64,000 nucleotides of DNA from the NCBI GenBank assembly GCA_003864495.1, contig PEDN01001360.1:248001-312000 (forward strand). Reading direction: 5' to 3'. This DNA comes from Nemopilema nomurai. Lineage: Eukaryota > Cnidaria > Scyphozoa > Rhizostomeae > Rhizostomatidae. Under the pieces are notes generated by a model. The model was not told where the DNA came from. It saw only the letters and a list, made by a program, of their open reading frames with translations, and searched no databases. Positions 11,403 through 22,583 of this stretch are shown piece after piece. The translations under genes and the position numbers were made by a program. Position 1 is the stretch's first letter. Every line of letters starts with the position of its first letter.

Positions 11403-11429
11403 TATTTTAGACGCTTGATCTTAATAGAC

Positions 11430-11435
11430 AATAAA
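11430..11435 (+). terminator. Polyadenylation signal AATAAA
   Basis: Canonical hexamer 221 bases after the stop codon of paralogue 2. It lies beyond the duplicated block, so paralogue 1 lacks it. Confidence 0.5.
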
Positions 11436-12394
11436 GTATGCACGATTGTAGTTACTTAGGAAAACCTTAGAGCGCCAGGGATGTATTGTAAATAAACAAA
11501 GTAGTAGTCTATTTCTTACAATCTCATTTCTTTTTAACTTTGCATAGACATGTAATGTTGCAGAATAAGTTCTTTTATTTATTTGCTGAGATAACCCAAA
11601 AGCATGCCTAAATCACAACATTAGAAGAGCCTGAACACTGGGAAATTTATCTCGATGTTTGAATGCCTATTAGTAGAGTTCCTTTTAAACAACTGAGCAC
11701 CAGAATTGGAGACTTCAATACAAGGGTTCATCTTAACTAGGAGAGAAGCGCAATGAATGGAGACTGCGTGCAAGAGGAAATAGGAACAATGTTAAACAAC
11801 TGAGTGCCTTCCAACCTTATCGTTATTTGGGAACTTTATTTTTCCTGGACTTTTTGTCCAAAAATTGGATCATTTATCGTGAAGTTGAATATTGGCAAGA
11901 AGACGGTTCCAAAAAATTGTACTCAAATCTTGACACGACTTAATCGGCATCCAAGAATCCATGTCCTCGCTAAAGGACTCAAAAGCAGTTTAAGCGTAGC
12001 TTGTCGGTAAAATGGTAAAGCCATTGCTAATATGAAAAAATCTCGTGAAACAGCCAAAAAACCTGATTGCATTTGTTTTAATGCCACATTTCGACGTGGT
12101 GTACAGATTACCCTGGCAAAACCGATTCATGTGGAAATAAAATTGACTGACACAAGTATAAGTCGCGCAAGAAACACCTCACCACATATAAAGCAGAATG
12201 AGGCACACAATAAGAAAACAGGTTACAATTAAAGGAGAATTGGTCACACGTTGGAAAAGGAGAGGTTTCTTATTGAATTTGAAAAAATTCTGTTCAGCCT
12301 TGGCCATAATGTTTTCGCCGAACTGTGGAGACTTGTTGCTGTCGTAAGAACAATTCTGTTGCAGAAATTTTGTGCTCAATGGGTGTGGCAATAG

Positions 12395-12641
12395 CTACAA
12401 TCCTGACCAAAAGACACTGGACTGGCTGGCAAATTGCTGCCTTTTTTAAAAGATACACTCCCCATCCCCACAAGCAATGTTGAGATATTTATTTCTACTC
12501 ATTTCGGTAACTGATACTTTGGTATTTTCCAAAAACCAACATTGCTGCAGGAGTAGGGGGTTTTGATACCATTTTGGGGATAAAATTGAAATCTTGGTGG
12601 TTTTTTTCTCCAGTCCACTAACCTTTTGGCCAGGATTGTAG
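12395..12641. mobile_element. 247-bp MITE with about 30-bp terminal inverted repeats
   Basis: The left end reads CTACAATCCTGACCAAAAG and the right end, reverse-complemented, reads CTACAATCCTGGCCAAAAG. Similarity continues to GGACTGG, giving arms of about 30 bp with a few differences. There is no coding capacity. A target duplication is not clear, though a TA-type site is possible. Confidence 0.8.
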
Positions 12642-13362
12642 TTCGTTCATTATCCACAATTTTGTTTTGTTACTCGCTTTTTATTTAGAGAAGGCACCCC
12701 GACTGCCAAGTCTGGTCTTTCATAGCGTGGTCGAACTGCCTGTCATTCAATCCAAGAAGGGGATGCTGCGTGATATCTATGGCCGATAATCTCATGTGAG
12801 TCAACATTAAACAATGAAATTCAAAATAATACAAAGTCGATTCTTTTGACCTTAGAAACAGTGTGAACGGAGGCGAATTCTCATCATCGGAATAGAATAA
12901 TGTTGACAATCATCGTTAACACTGAACTCCACAAGTGCAAACGTATCTATTCTCCGATCCAGGTTCACGTCATTGTATCTCGCTATCTACGGACTTTCAC
13001 AGAAATGGGCATCTGAATTGAAATCTTCATCTTAAAATTATCTTACACCGAAAAATACATATTGTTTGGACCCTTCAGTCGAAAAAATATTTTGTTTTGA
13101 ATATTCAGATAATATTTTAGATTTGACCGCAATGGTTAAATTCGCAGTCTGACGGCCCAAACACTTCGAAATTACACAGACTAATTTCATCATCGAGATT
13201 CCAATTCTATGATCCATTTTTGCCAAATGTTTTGCCTTGCTTTGTAAGATCGGTGCCCAACTATGCATGCCGTTTGACGTAATTCTATTGCATCGTCACG
13301 GTAGTTAAGTAAAGTGAATCCAGACATTCTATTCAAATAGGTAAGCATTAAATTGTATTAAA

Positions 13363-13480
13363 GCCGGTACCATAATCGTTCAAATAAGCGCCCGGGAGCC
13401 TATTCAATTTATCTGTTTTTAAGCGGGTGCTTATTCGAGATGGGCGCTTATGCGAAAGGGGCGCTTATAAGATAATTGTG
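13363..13480. repeat. Fragment of a GCGCTTA-rich repeat
   Basis: Contains ACCATAATCGTTCAAATAAGC, then AAGCGCCCGGGAGCC and repeated GGGCGCTTAT units. It resembles the ends of the element near 17434-17757 (GCCCCGGGCC, AATCGAAGCG). It looks like an eroded MITE. Confidence 0.45.
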
Positions 13481-13740
13481 AGCGGGAAGCTCTGAGGCCG
13501 GTCAGAAGGGTTACTCTGGAGAGTTGGTTTGAGCCCCCTTACTCTAGATAGTTCAGCATTTTAATACAAGTTTACACTTACATTTATAGTGTTGATATTA
13601 GATAAATTTGTCGTTATCCTTTCTATAATTTAGGTGAAATTCCTGAGACTACCGGGCGTGAAATGCTTTATCGGCAGGATTGATTCCTGACCAATAAAAA
13701 CCCGCCAAATTGAATGACGTTGAATCGGCCTTGTGTGGCA

Positions 13741-14952
13741 TCAACTGTTTCGCGAAATCTCTACTTGTTTGCGATACTTTTCTTTTACAGGCCTATAAAC
13801 ACCGCAGTTCGATTCGTAGTTGAATGACTTTCCCAGCTCAATTGTAGCTGTCGCATTCGTCTTTTTCGTGTGCAAAGCCTCGCAAATCGCACAATAGTAA
13901 CTTGTTCCCTCCGTCTTGTACTTATTCTTGTAAGAAAAGTATTTGTTATACTCCTCGTTATTTCTGTCCAGATAAAGAAGGTACTCTGCGAATTTTTGGA
14001 TGGAATCGAACTTGCTAGCATCTATGTATGATCCTGGAATGGCCACTCCATCATCAAAATTGGCACCCATGACAATTGGGACAACATCCTGTTGTATTCT
14101 CTCCCAGTACTTTTCGGTCACGTAGTCGTGGCAAAAATTATTTTCAAATGCAAGGTAGAATTTGTATGTCGATAGTTCCTTTCTACACGCTTGACTGTTA
14201 TGGGCGCAGTCGCGTTGGTTTTTGAAGCGTCCTCTGCATCGACCGTACACAGTCAGAGTGAGGTACTTTTGTAGTTCCAGGGCATACTGCTCTCGTAGCA
14301 AACCACAGTTACTTACAGCCCATGCTACTAACCCAGATTTTTCTTTTGCGTAATCTCGAGTAACTAACCCGGTGTATTCGCTACTAACATAACCAGAATA
14401 AGGGATGTACACGTCAGAGTTTCTATCAAATGTTGCGAGCCAGTTGAAAACTCCATTGTATTGCTGGTAAAGAGAAGGATTTTGTTGTGGGTTTTCATGA
14501 CTAAGATATACCCACATTTGAACTTTGCTAGATATTTTCTCCCGCTCCTCTCGCAACCTACTTGGACTGTACTTGCCTTGAAAGTTGTTTTCCACATCCC
14601 TACCATGCAGAACTACGGCGTGTGCATGGCCTAGCCAACTCATGTTGTAAGTCGCGAGACAGTTTTTGTACCGTCCGCAAGACGAGAAATGCTCAGAAGT
14701 TTGCTTTCCGACTATCCAAGGCCAATGAGTCTGACCAAACATCGTCGAGTACAGGAGAAGGACTTTGGGTTCCTTGTCTAGGTAGTCTTGCCGTGTGGCA
14801 TTTGCTCGATTATACTCTGCTGTCATGACATGCTTCTCATGTGCAGGTCTCAGTGAAGGACGGAACTGCCACACTTCCAAGGTAATAATGACAAGAAGAC
14901 CAACAAGAGATAAAACGGCGCAGAATTGCTTTCGCCTTTTGAAAGTAGCCAT
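13741..14952 (-). CDS. Alpha-1,3-fucosyltransferase (GT10 family)
   Basis: One intronless frame of 403 residues. The N-terminus has a short basic tail and a membrane anchor (AVLSLVGLLVIITLEVW, residues about 12-28), as expected of a type II Golgi enzyme. The catalytic domain shows GT10 hallmarks: VYLSHENPQQ, FNWLATFDRNSDVYIPYS, KSGLVAWAVSNC, then the GDP-fucose-binding stretch FYLAFENNFCHDYVTEKYW and IVMGANFDD. The family transfers fucose from GDP-fucose to N-acetylglucosamine or glucose in glycans; acceptor specificity cannot be read from sequence. Length is normal. The ATG is followed by MATFKRRKQ and lies just before the anchor, which supports the start. No intron signal interrupts it, so it may be a retrocopy or a naturally intronless family member. 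It lies 2.5 kb from the fucolectin-like pair. Confidence 0.9.
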   Translation of the reverse strand: MATFKRRKQFCAVLSLVGLLVIITLEVWQFRPSLRPAHEKHVMTAEYNRANATRQDYLDKEPKVLLLYSTMFGQTHWPWIVGKQTSEHFSSCGRYKNCLATYNMSWLGHAHAVVLHGRDVENNFQGKYSPSRLREEREKISSKVQMWVYLSHENPQQNPSLYQQYNGVFNWLATFDRNSDVYIPYSGYVSSEYTGLVTRDYAKEKSGLVAWAVSNCGLLREQYALELQKYLTLTVYGRCRGRFKNQRDCAHNSQACRKELSTYKFYLAFENNFCHDYVTEKYWERIQQDVVPIVMGANFDDGVAIPGSYIDASKFDSIQKFAEYLLYLDRNNEEYNKYFSYKNKYKTEGTSYYCAICEALHTKKTNATATIELGKSFNYESNCGVYRPVKEKYRKQVEISRNS

Positions 14953-15253
14953 ATTTTGAACTCGCTCTTGACTATGACTTCTCTTCCTTTTCTACAAAAC
15001 TGCTGATTTTATGCCAATACTACCAGCCGAATTACAATCAAACTTCTGTTTTGACCGGGCAGATGGATGGACGCCAGAAACAGGGGGAGGTTCTGATAAG
15101 CGGGGGGGTGGTCCGAAATCTGAGGATTTCTTGGAGTAGCGGGGTGTGTTGGAAAGTCGCGTAGAATGATGGAGAACGCATCTAGGAAGACTTTAGAGAT
15201 TGGAAAAAGAATCGAAGAGGGAGGGCCCGCTTTTTAGGCACCAAAGAGTATTC

Positions 15254-16370
15254 TTAAAAACCGACAAAGATGTTAGCTAGTGCCGGTCCCAAAGGGCTAC
15301 CCATTGCTACTCCATCAATTTGTCTATACATTATGTTGTCGAAACTAAATTCCACTCCACGAGTGGCAATTTGCATGACAATCAAGATCGCACGGTACAA
15401 AGCATCAGCGCAAATCCCTATGGTCTCATCAAGGGGCACGTTTGTAAACAAACTGCTTATGTCGAAGGAGCACATGAATGTTTTGGCAGGCTCAATCTCT
15501 AAGTTTTGGACAAAGTTAGCAAATGTAAAGGAGTCTTTGATGCAACGCGAGGAAAACATTTTTAAGACCGGGTCCAAAATTTCGGATAGCCACTTAGCTA
15601 ACTCATGTTGTGAAGATCCAATCATAGACAAAATGGGTCGAAGCGGGACTTTTTCTTTGTGAGTTTTTGGTAAGCCATGCATGCGCGGACGTTGTGATCC
15701 TGTGGGTCTGATCCTATCATAAACTGTACGAGCCAAGGACTTTTGGTTGACTAATTGTAAGAGCCGTTTTTGTAGTTTCTGTTCGATCTTAGCCGTATTG
15801 TCGTGCTGAGAGGCATCACCCAACTTAATAAACTTGGTTTTGTCAAAAAGAATGTCTCCCATTTTACTGACATAATCAGTTTTATTCAAAATGACGACCC
15901 CAGATCCTTTGTCAGGTTACTGTTGGCCCGTAGACTTTTGATGGCTTGAAAATGTTCCTTATGCATACTGAAGTCACCAAGGTCGACCGGAGTGCCACAG
16001 TAAGCGTGCGCCAAATCGCTTAGCTTGGCTTTTAGAGCACGAGCCTCAGTAAACGAAACAGGCTCATGCCGCTTAAGCTGAGCATAAAGAATTTCGAATT
16101 CAGCAAAAACCTCCTCTCTGCTGATACTTTGTGGTGGAAGGCAAAAGTCAAGACCATGGCTAAGGACAAACTTTCTGTGTCAGAGAGGGTGTAGTCCGAA
16201 AAATTCTGGATATGTTTTTCCTGTTTGCTCAGCTGATCGCCAAAACATTTCCTAACTAAGAAGTGGATGTTCCTATTGTGTTTTTCTCTAGTATCTTTTT
16301 CCGTCCGCTGGTCAATGTCCGAAAGGTAGCGGCAAAAACGAATATAATCGAAAAATGAAAAGAAGCAACG
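15254..16370 (-). pseudogene. Broken Penelope-like reverse transcriptase fragment
   Basis: The minus strand from about 16200 downward encodes segments typical of Penelope-like elements: VLSHGLDFCLPP, EEVFAEFEILYAQLKRH, then after a frame change near 15905 DKGSGVVILNK, and in an open frame of 211 codons MHGLPKTHKEKVPLRPI, SFDISSLFTNVPLDETI and GVAMGSPLGPALANIFVGF. A stop follows at 15254, before the YxDD catalytic box should appear, and no GIY-YIG endonuclease follows. The frame shift, the loss of the catalytic motif and the truncated 3' part make it inactive. Normal function would be target-primed reverse transcription. Confidence 0.82.
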
Positions 16371-16379
16371 AATTTTGGT

Positions 16380-17853
16380 CCAATGGCGTCTGTATATTTG
16401 TTTTAGATTCAGAAGGTTAGTTTTGGAAAAGCACGTTCGAAGGTCAATTTCGTCATTAGGAAAAGCACGTTCAATGATAGGGCTATGCGTAGCACGGGAC
16501 CTAGAAATTCGAGCAGAAATAAAATTTGGACAAACACGATTAGCTATTTATCCGCATCTGGCTATTTATTCGGTCAGTTTTGGTTATCTTCCGACGTTTG
16601 CATACTCTGAGGAGTGTCGAACGAAAAAAGTACTTTTAAGTATGCGAAAAAAAGTTCCGCTTTTTCTAGCAATTGTGAAGTCCAGGGGGAGTGGGAATGC
16701 ATCGATTGCAAGAGCATTAGGGACAAGCCGAAGAGAGCAATATTCATCAAACGGGTTTGATTTTTTTTTCAAAATAAAGCATTTATCAATATTGTTTAGA
16801 GAACATCCACTCAGCATCCTGAAAATTTGGTGAGCTTAGCAAATCCACTTCCAAATTTCAAATCCACTTCCATGATTAGTACCCATGTGAATAAAACCAA
16901 AACAGCAGTTGTATTAACAAGAATTAATTTGACGTTTTTTTACAAGCTGAGTTTTAAACCTTTGAGTGCAAAGTAAGCTGTTAGCAGCTCTAAGATGTTA
17001 ATATGATAGTGGGCTTCAACTGTGGACCATGGACCCCTAGACGAAATTGCTCCCAACCCAAAAGGCGAAGCATCTGAATATAGAATGAAATCAGGTGGTG
17101 ACATAGATATGTATCCAAAACAGTCATCTAAATTTAAAAGCTACCATTCTATATCAGACAGGTGGAGTTTACTGAGTCCCAAGCAAGCATCAAAATCGCC
17201 GCGTTTTTAACGCCTGCATTTTAAGATTTTCAAGTGATAGGAAGTGTATTCCCCCAAATAGGACTGCAGGAAGGCACGAAAATATATAGCCAACAGATTT
17301 GCAGTATCACGAATCGGTACGGCAAGCTAACATGCTTGACTTTTTTAAACATTCTTTTGTCCCTGCAATACGCTCAACAGGTGAATTAATTGTCATAGAT
17401 GCTGAAAGGGGCTTTGATATCAACACAATGCTTCCATTAAACCATCGCTTCTTTTAAACATCTCCTCGAATAAGAACCCAACTATTTAAATTTTTTAAAT
17501 AAACGCCACTCTATTAAACATCCCCTTGTAAAGTGGCATGTATTCGAAGCATACACCTATGCTGCTCCTTTTTCTAACATCATCGAGGAAGACGATGTTG
17601 ATGATGACTTTGAACTTGATATTTAGATGTTTTTAGAACTATACATCTGGAACCGGACTTATTTAGTTGTAACTCAAAGAGTTTAACGTTAAGTGCGATC
17701 ATCATTAGATGTTTTTTCAACATATTTAACGCCCCGGGCCTTTAATCGAAGCGTTACGGTGTCTGCCTTTCCTAGAACGCTTCCGCTGCACAGGAGCACT
17801 AGTGGTTCAGGATCTGCTTGGAGGACGTAGGGATCTTCGTGTGTACTTTGCCA
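16380..17853. other. Intergenic with repeat debris
   Basis: There is no recognisable gene. A 152-codon plus-strand frame at 16375-16833 has no domain and overlaps the upstream edge of the Penelope fragment. A MITE-like element occupies about 17434-17757. Confidence 0.45.
17434..17757. mobile_element. MITE-like element with degenerate inverted ends
   Basis: The left end (AAACCATCGCTTCTTTTAAAC) mirrors the right end (CTTTAATCGAAGCGTTACGGT) when reverse-complemented. The interior has AATAAACGCC and ATTAAACATCCCC blocks and no coding capacity. The ends recall the TACCGTAA-type termini of the repeats at 7778-8213 and 61469-61858, but the interior differs. Confidence 0.5.
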
Positions 17854-20800
17854 ATGGAAAGCTCAATTATTGGAAAAGAAAACCCCGTACCACATCTGGG
17901 CGGGATAGATGTAAATAGGCCTATTGGTCTAGCGCTGGAAACATTTGTTTCCAACGAAGAGAGAGTACAGGTATTGGTCCAGTACAATGTCGAAATATAA
18001 TGTCCGTTTAACTTAGGCCGCTGTCTCTTAAGGTTATCAAAGTTATCAAGAAAATGAAACCCACATGTTTCGGTTTTGTTATAATGTTGTTTCTTTTCAT
18101 GTTAAATACAGACATCCCAATTATAAAATTAATGACATCATAATAAATGAAATCTTAAGAAACAATGACGATTGAAACTTCCAGAGCATTAAGAAACTGG
18201 AATACTCAACATTGACCTTTGTTTCTTGTAAGAAATGATTGTGTCATGCATAGGTTGTCTCTTTAATTTTCTGTCATTCTTCATTAAATTTTGCTTTTTT
18301 GGAAGATGTTAGTATGAAGATGATACCCATCATTTTAACATCCAAAAACTGGTTCTGTTGCTAATATTTGTGCCTAGCTTATTTTCTTCTGGCAGCCATA
18401 ATATATACTTACACAATTTTCACATGGTATGATTGCTTGACCATCTCAAACACATGCTTCATTCTCAAAATAGCTAGGTTTGAATGACAAAAAGTTTATG
18501 GATACTAATTGTTAGGGTTTTTAATGTGAAATCCTCTTCAAATAATTATGTTGGTTTTCATAGTTGCAAGTAAAAGACTTGACACTTGACACAGCTACAC
18601 TAAAGTTCCTACTAACCCAACAAAGCCATCATGATGGTGGTATCCAGTTTGTGACACACCAAGAGCATTCACTACAGCAAGCTGATGGAGTGAATATTCA
18701 GATATCAAACTTAGGAAATGACTTGCAAACAGCTACCAGTCAAGGTGCAAGTACAGAATGCATTCAGAATAGCAGCCATTTGTTTCAAGCATTCAATGCT
18801 GTTGATAAAGACATACTTTGTGGACAAGCAAGTAAAGTATGTAAAAGTGTGCTATTTCTTCAAAGATAAAGCTAACAGCAGAAAGCGCTGCTCAGTTTGT
18901 AGTTATCTTCGTAAACTTACTGACAGGGTATATGCATGATTCCTAATTCCCATTTCCTAATTCTCAAGTTTTGAGATGCAGCACTCAGAGGTCTCCCTTT
19001 TTGCCTTTTATAGAACTAAAAGTTAAATTCTGAAATGCTACACCAACTTAAAGGAATTTTCACAGACTCACTGATATTCATTATTCACCATGGTCAAGGA
19101 GTGTTTGAAATTAACTTGGGACTATAAAGTTCTATCATTGGTGCTCCTTGCCCACCCCACCATTTTTAAGGGTTTTCCTACAATATATTGTTTTGCCCAA
19201 GCAATGGGTTTTAACTTTCCATTTTAAAATTCTAATTAAGCAGTTACCTTGACTGATTATGATGTTGAGGATTTGATGGTTTTGAAAAATTACCATGAAA
19301 TGTGGCCATGTTGATTTGATTATATATTTTTTCCATTTTATAGAGAGTTGCCACAAGTAATTTTGCTGATGATGAACAGAAAATAAAATTTGTTGCCAGG
19401 AAATTTAAGAACATTAAAGCAAATGTAAGTTTGTCAAATTTTGAATGTTTGTTCTTAATTCTTCTACTACCAAGGATACTACAAATGCAGTGAAATTCTT
19501 AATGAAATCTTTATGATTATTAAGTCTGTATATAGCAACTTTCATCAAATATTGAAGAAAATTTGCATTTCATTTTCTTCCTTTGACATCAGCTTTACTT
19601 TCAATTAGCAAGAAGATAAACTGTAATCTTAATTTGGACTCATTGCAACCAATGAAGGCATTCATCAGTTTAAATTTTCTGTAATTTTTTTGAATGTGAA
19701 GAGAAAAGCCATGCTAAGGTTTATGTAGTGACTCTCCACAAGTCAACAATACTAGGCTAGATCATTTAGCTGTTGCCTTTTCTCTGCACTCCAAGATTTT
19801 CAATAATTTTGACTTCTTATCTACCATGCCCTGATTATTTTCTTTTAAGTATGTAATCATATGGCTTTTATCCAGATTGATGAGCTGTATAAGAAAGCTG
19901 GGGTGACAGCTATGGCCCTTGTTGCCTGTAATGGAGACATCCAGTTTGCAGGTGAGTATCTTCACTAGAATTGAGCTACTACAGTACCAAGTTAATGCAA
20001 AGAATTATATAGAATAATGGAAATTTTTAAAACATCACACAGGCGCCTTGGCACGCTCCTGTCATTACTTACCGAGATTCACAATAAATCATGTGCCTGG
20101 TTTATAAGCAGCCTTTGAATCGCGCTCCTTGTTAATTATTATACAAAAAGCCTTGCGGATTCGAAATTGATTGATATCTAATTAAACCGTTGCTCCTTTC
20201 AACCCCTCTTTCGAGAAAATTGTTATTGCCAAGTTAAAGGAAACACCTCTTGAATATATTTCTGGTCAATAACTAATAATCATTGACAAACTACAACAAT
20301 GTTTTTATTTTTTTGCTTTTATTGCTCTATTAAGTAGTTGGTTTAGAGGTTTCTAGATACAAATTATTTACATGCGAAAACATGCCATTACTGCCTACTT
20401 TAATGTGAATATATCTTTTTGGTAAAACACGCTCCTTAGCAAGAGGAGGCGCACATTTGAAGACGTGCCCACTAAAATACCCACAGAGAGGCCTGCAATG
20501 CTTGATATAACATAGCTCTCTGGAATTTGTATATGTATAGTACAGTGAGATACAGTGAGGCAGGTTGCTGCATGAGAATATCTGTTTTGTTATCGTAACA
20601 GTTTTGTTACACAATGCCAATGCCTGTGAGCTAGAATGTTAGAATAGATGTCACATAAACAAATTTTATCTTTGCCTTTTTTTGCGCTTGGTATTATCGT
20701 ATTTTGATTTATCTTTTTAGGCCCAGACCATATGCTATCTCTAGAGGAAAGTGATGTTTTCAAAAGTTTATTTTGGAATGCAGTAGTAGACCATGAAAAT

Positions 20801-22583
20801 GTTGTTGACAATTCGAAAGCACAAAGTTCAGGCAAAAATTTGAATGGTAGAGGTTAGATTCTTTGTGCATAGCCTTTTGAATTTTAGAGTCTGTGAGGAG
20901 TAGGTGCCACTCACTTGTCAGAAGTTAATTGCCATTTCCCAGCAAAGAAGAACCTACATTTCCACTTTGATGATGCCCCCTACAACAGCACTTGTGTCAG
21001 TATTTGGTTTTAATGTCATTACGAGGGGGTGTCACTATAGGTTTTACCCAACAAAAGGTGCTGTAAGAAAGGATTTTGTATTCTTCAATGAAGAGAAATA
21101 TTCCTATGTAGTATGTCATATTCATGAACTTTGGATTGCCAGTTTGAAAAGTAGACATGATGTTGAAATGCTAGCTTCAGCAAACAATTACATACAAAGT
21201 TTTGATGACGCAAGTAAACAATAATATAGAAAGGTAACCTGGGCTTCATTTTTTAAGATTTTTTTAAGTTTAGAATTAGCAATTGCGTGTATAGAGCAGT
21301 TTTGCCTGTCGTCTATTGTAAAAGTTCCCATGTCCCCCAGTGCGCAGAAATTCGCTTCAAACCATGCTGAAAGACACTTTTCTACCTTGAAGATTGTATC
21401 ATATTTTCTACCTATCGCTTGAAGACATTTTGGATCAGCACCAACTGTTGTGCCACTTAAAGAAAATTGTCTGCATTTTGTTGCACCGTTGTCCCTATCC
21501 TCTCTAAGTAATATGACTTATTTACAGCTGGTGTGAACTAATAATATACCCTTAAGAGAAGTGAGCCTATAAAAACGAACTATTTAACTTAAATACACAA
21601 AAACTAATGTGTAGAACAGACAGCATGGTGTGCAATTGCATTCTGCACCGCTTTTATTTTTTTGAAAAAGAAGCTATTGTTCCGCTGCCCTTCATCACAT
21701 CTGGTATGCTATTCCAGAGTATGCTACCCCTAAAGCATGGGTACGTCATGCCAAAGACATGAAGGTGATGCCTCTAGGTGATGCCTCTAGTTACAGAGGG
21801 GGTAACAGCTTTGTTTTTCAGACTCCAAAGCTTTTGTTCCTATTTGAGCTTCTGATATTCCTGTTTCCTCTACTTTTTCTGGTTTTCCTTTTAGACAAAT
21901 CGTCCCTGCTCTCCTGGCCCTGTGACGAGTGCCGCGATTGCTTTTCGACTCAACATAATTTGGTTAATCACAAACTCCTGGTGCACAGCGGGCTTTCTGC
22001 CCACAAGTGCGAGTTTTGTGGAAAGGAGTTTGTTGACGCTGTCATCTTACAGAAGCACTTGACGATCCACTCCGGCAAAAACTCATTCCAATGCAAGATT
22101 TGCGGCAACTCATTCGCGGGAAAGAACCTCTTAGATTCGCACATGAAAATTCATAATAGCGACAAGCGACATTCTTGCAAGATCTGTGGAAAGGCTTTTA
22201 ACAGTTCTTCCAGCTTGCAGTATCACGTAAGCAAGCACACTGGAGATAAGAAATGTGTTTGTGTGCATTGCAGTAAGGAGTTCACGAAGATGAGTAGCCT
22301 CAAGGTGCATATGAGGATTCACTCTGGGGAACAGCCGTACCGATGCCAAGAATGCGGAAAAGGCTTTGTAGTGTCCACGCATCTAACAAGGCATTTGCGC
22401 GTTCACAGTGGTGAAAGGCCCTATTTATGCGAGGTCTGTGGAAAGCGGTTCAATCGCTCGTCGCATCTTCGCATTCATTTCAGAATTCACAGTGGAGAGA
22501 AGCCTTACGAATGTGAAATTTGTGGGAAGAGATTCAACCAGACAGTAACAAGGAAAAAGCACCTCAAAACGCATGCAAAATAA
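17854..22583 (+). CDS. C2H2 zinc-finger protein with an unrecognised N-terminus
   Basis: Proposed exons are 17854-17970, 18564-18836, 19344-19424, 19876-19951, 20721-20846 (or 20852, two donors in the same phase) and 21895-22583. All joins keep frame (phases 0, 0, 0, 1, 1), giving about 453 residues. The last exon has eight C2H2 fingers in a row (from CDECRDCF to CEICGKRF), with TGEKP-like linkers such as HSGEKPYECEICGKRF between the later ones. This indicates a nuclear sequence-specific DNA-binding protein. The upstream exons are open, acidic and polar (QSSHLFQAFNAVDKDILC, KKAGVTAMALVACNGDIQF), and match no domain I know (not KRAB, BTB or SET). The zinc-finger exon is certain. The first exon (ATG at MESSIIGKENP) and the join from 20846 or 20852 are inferred from phase. 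The fingers could instead belong to a separate gene starting near 21759. Confidence 0.65.

Larger units (their letters stand above)
11436..13740. other. Intergenic with MITE debris
   Basis: Apart from the inverted-repeat element at 12395-12641 and the fragment at 13363-13480, I see no gene. Short open frames (11804-12010, 12179-12391, 13038-13268) lack recognisable domains or splice context. Confidence 0.45.

Noticed and set aside
16375..16833. 152-codon plus-strand frame
   Set aside because: No domain, unusual composition, and it starts at the edge of Penelope debris. Treated as chance.
17770..17900. A second open frame (GALVVQDLLGGRRDL...) overlapping the proposed first exon of the zinc-finger gene
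   Set aside because: It ends at a TAG before the donor at 17970, and its phase does not fit the downstream exons. Kept only as an ambiguity about the first exon.
21759..21894. 5' extension of the zinc-finger frame (MKVMPLGDASSYRGGN... with a hydrophobic run)
   Set aside because: The hydrophobic run FLFELLIFLFPLLFLVFLL is translation of the pyrimidine tract before the acceptor at 21894, so it is intron.
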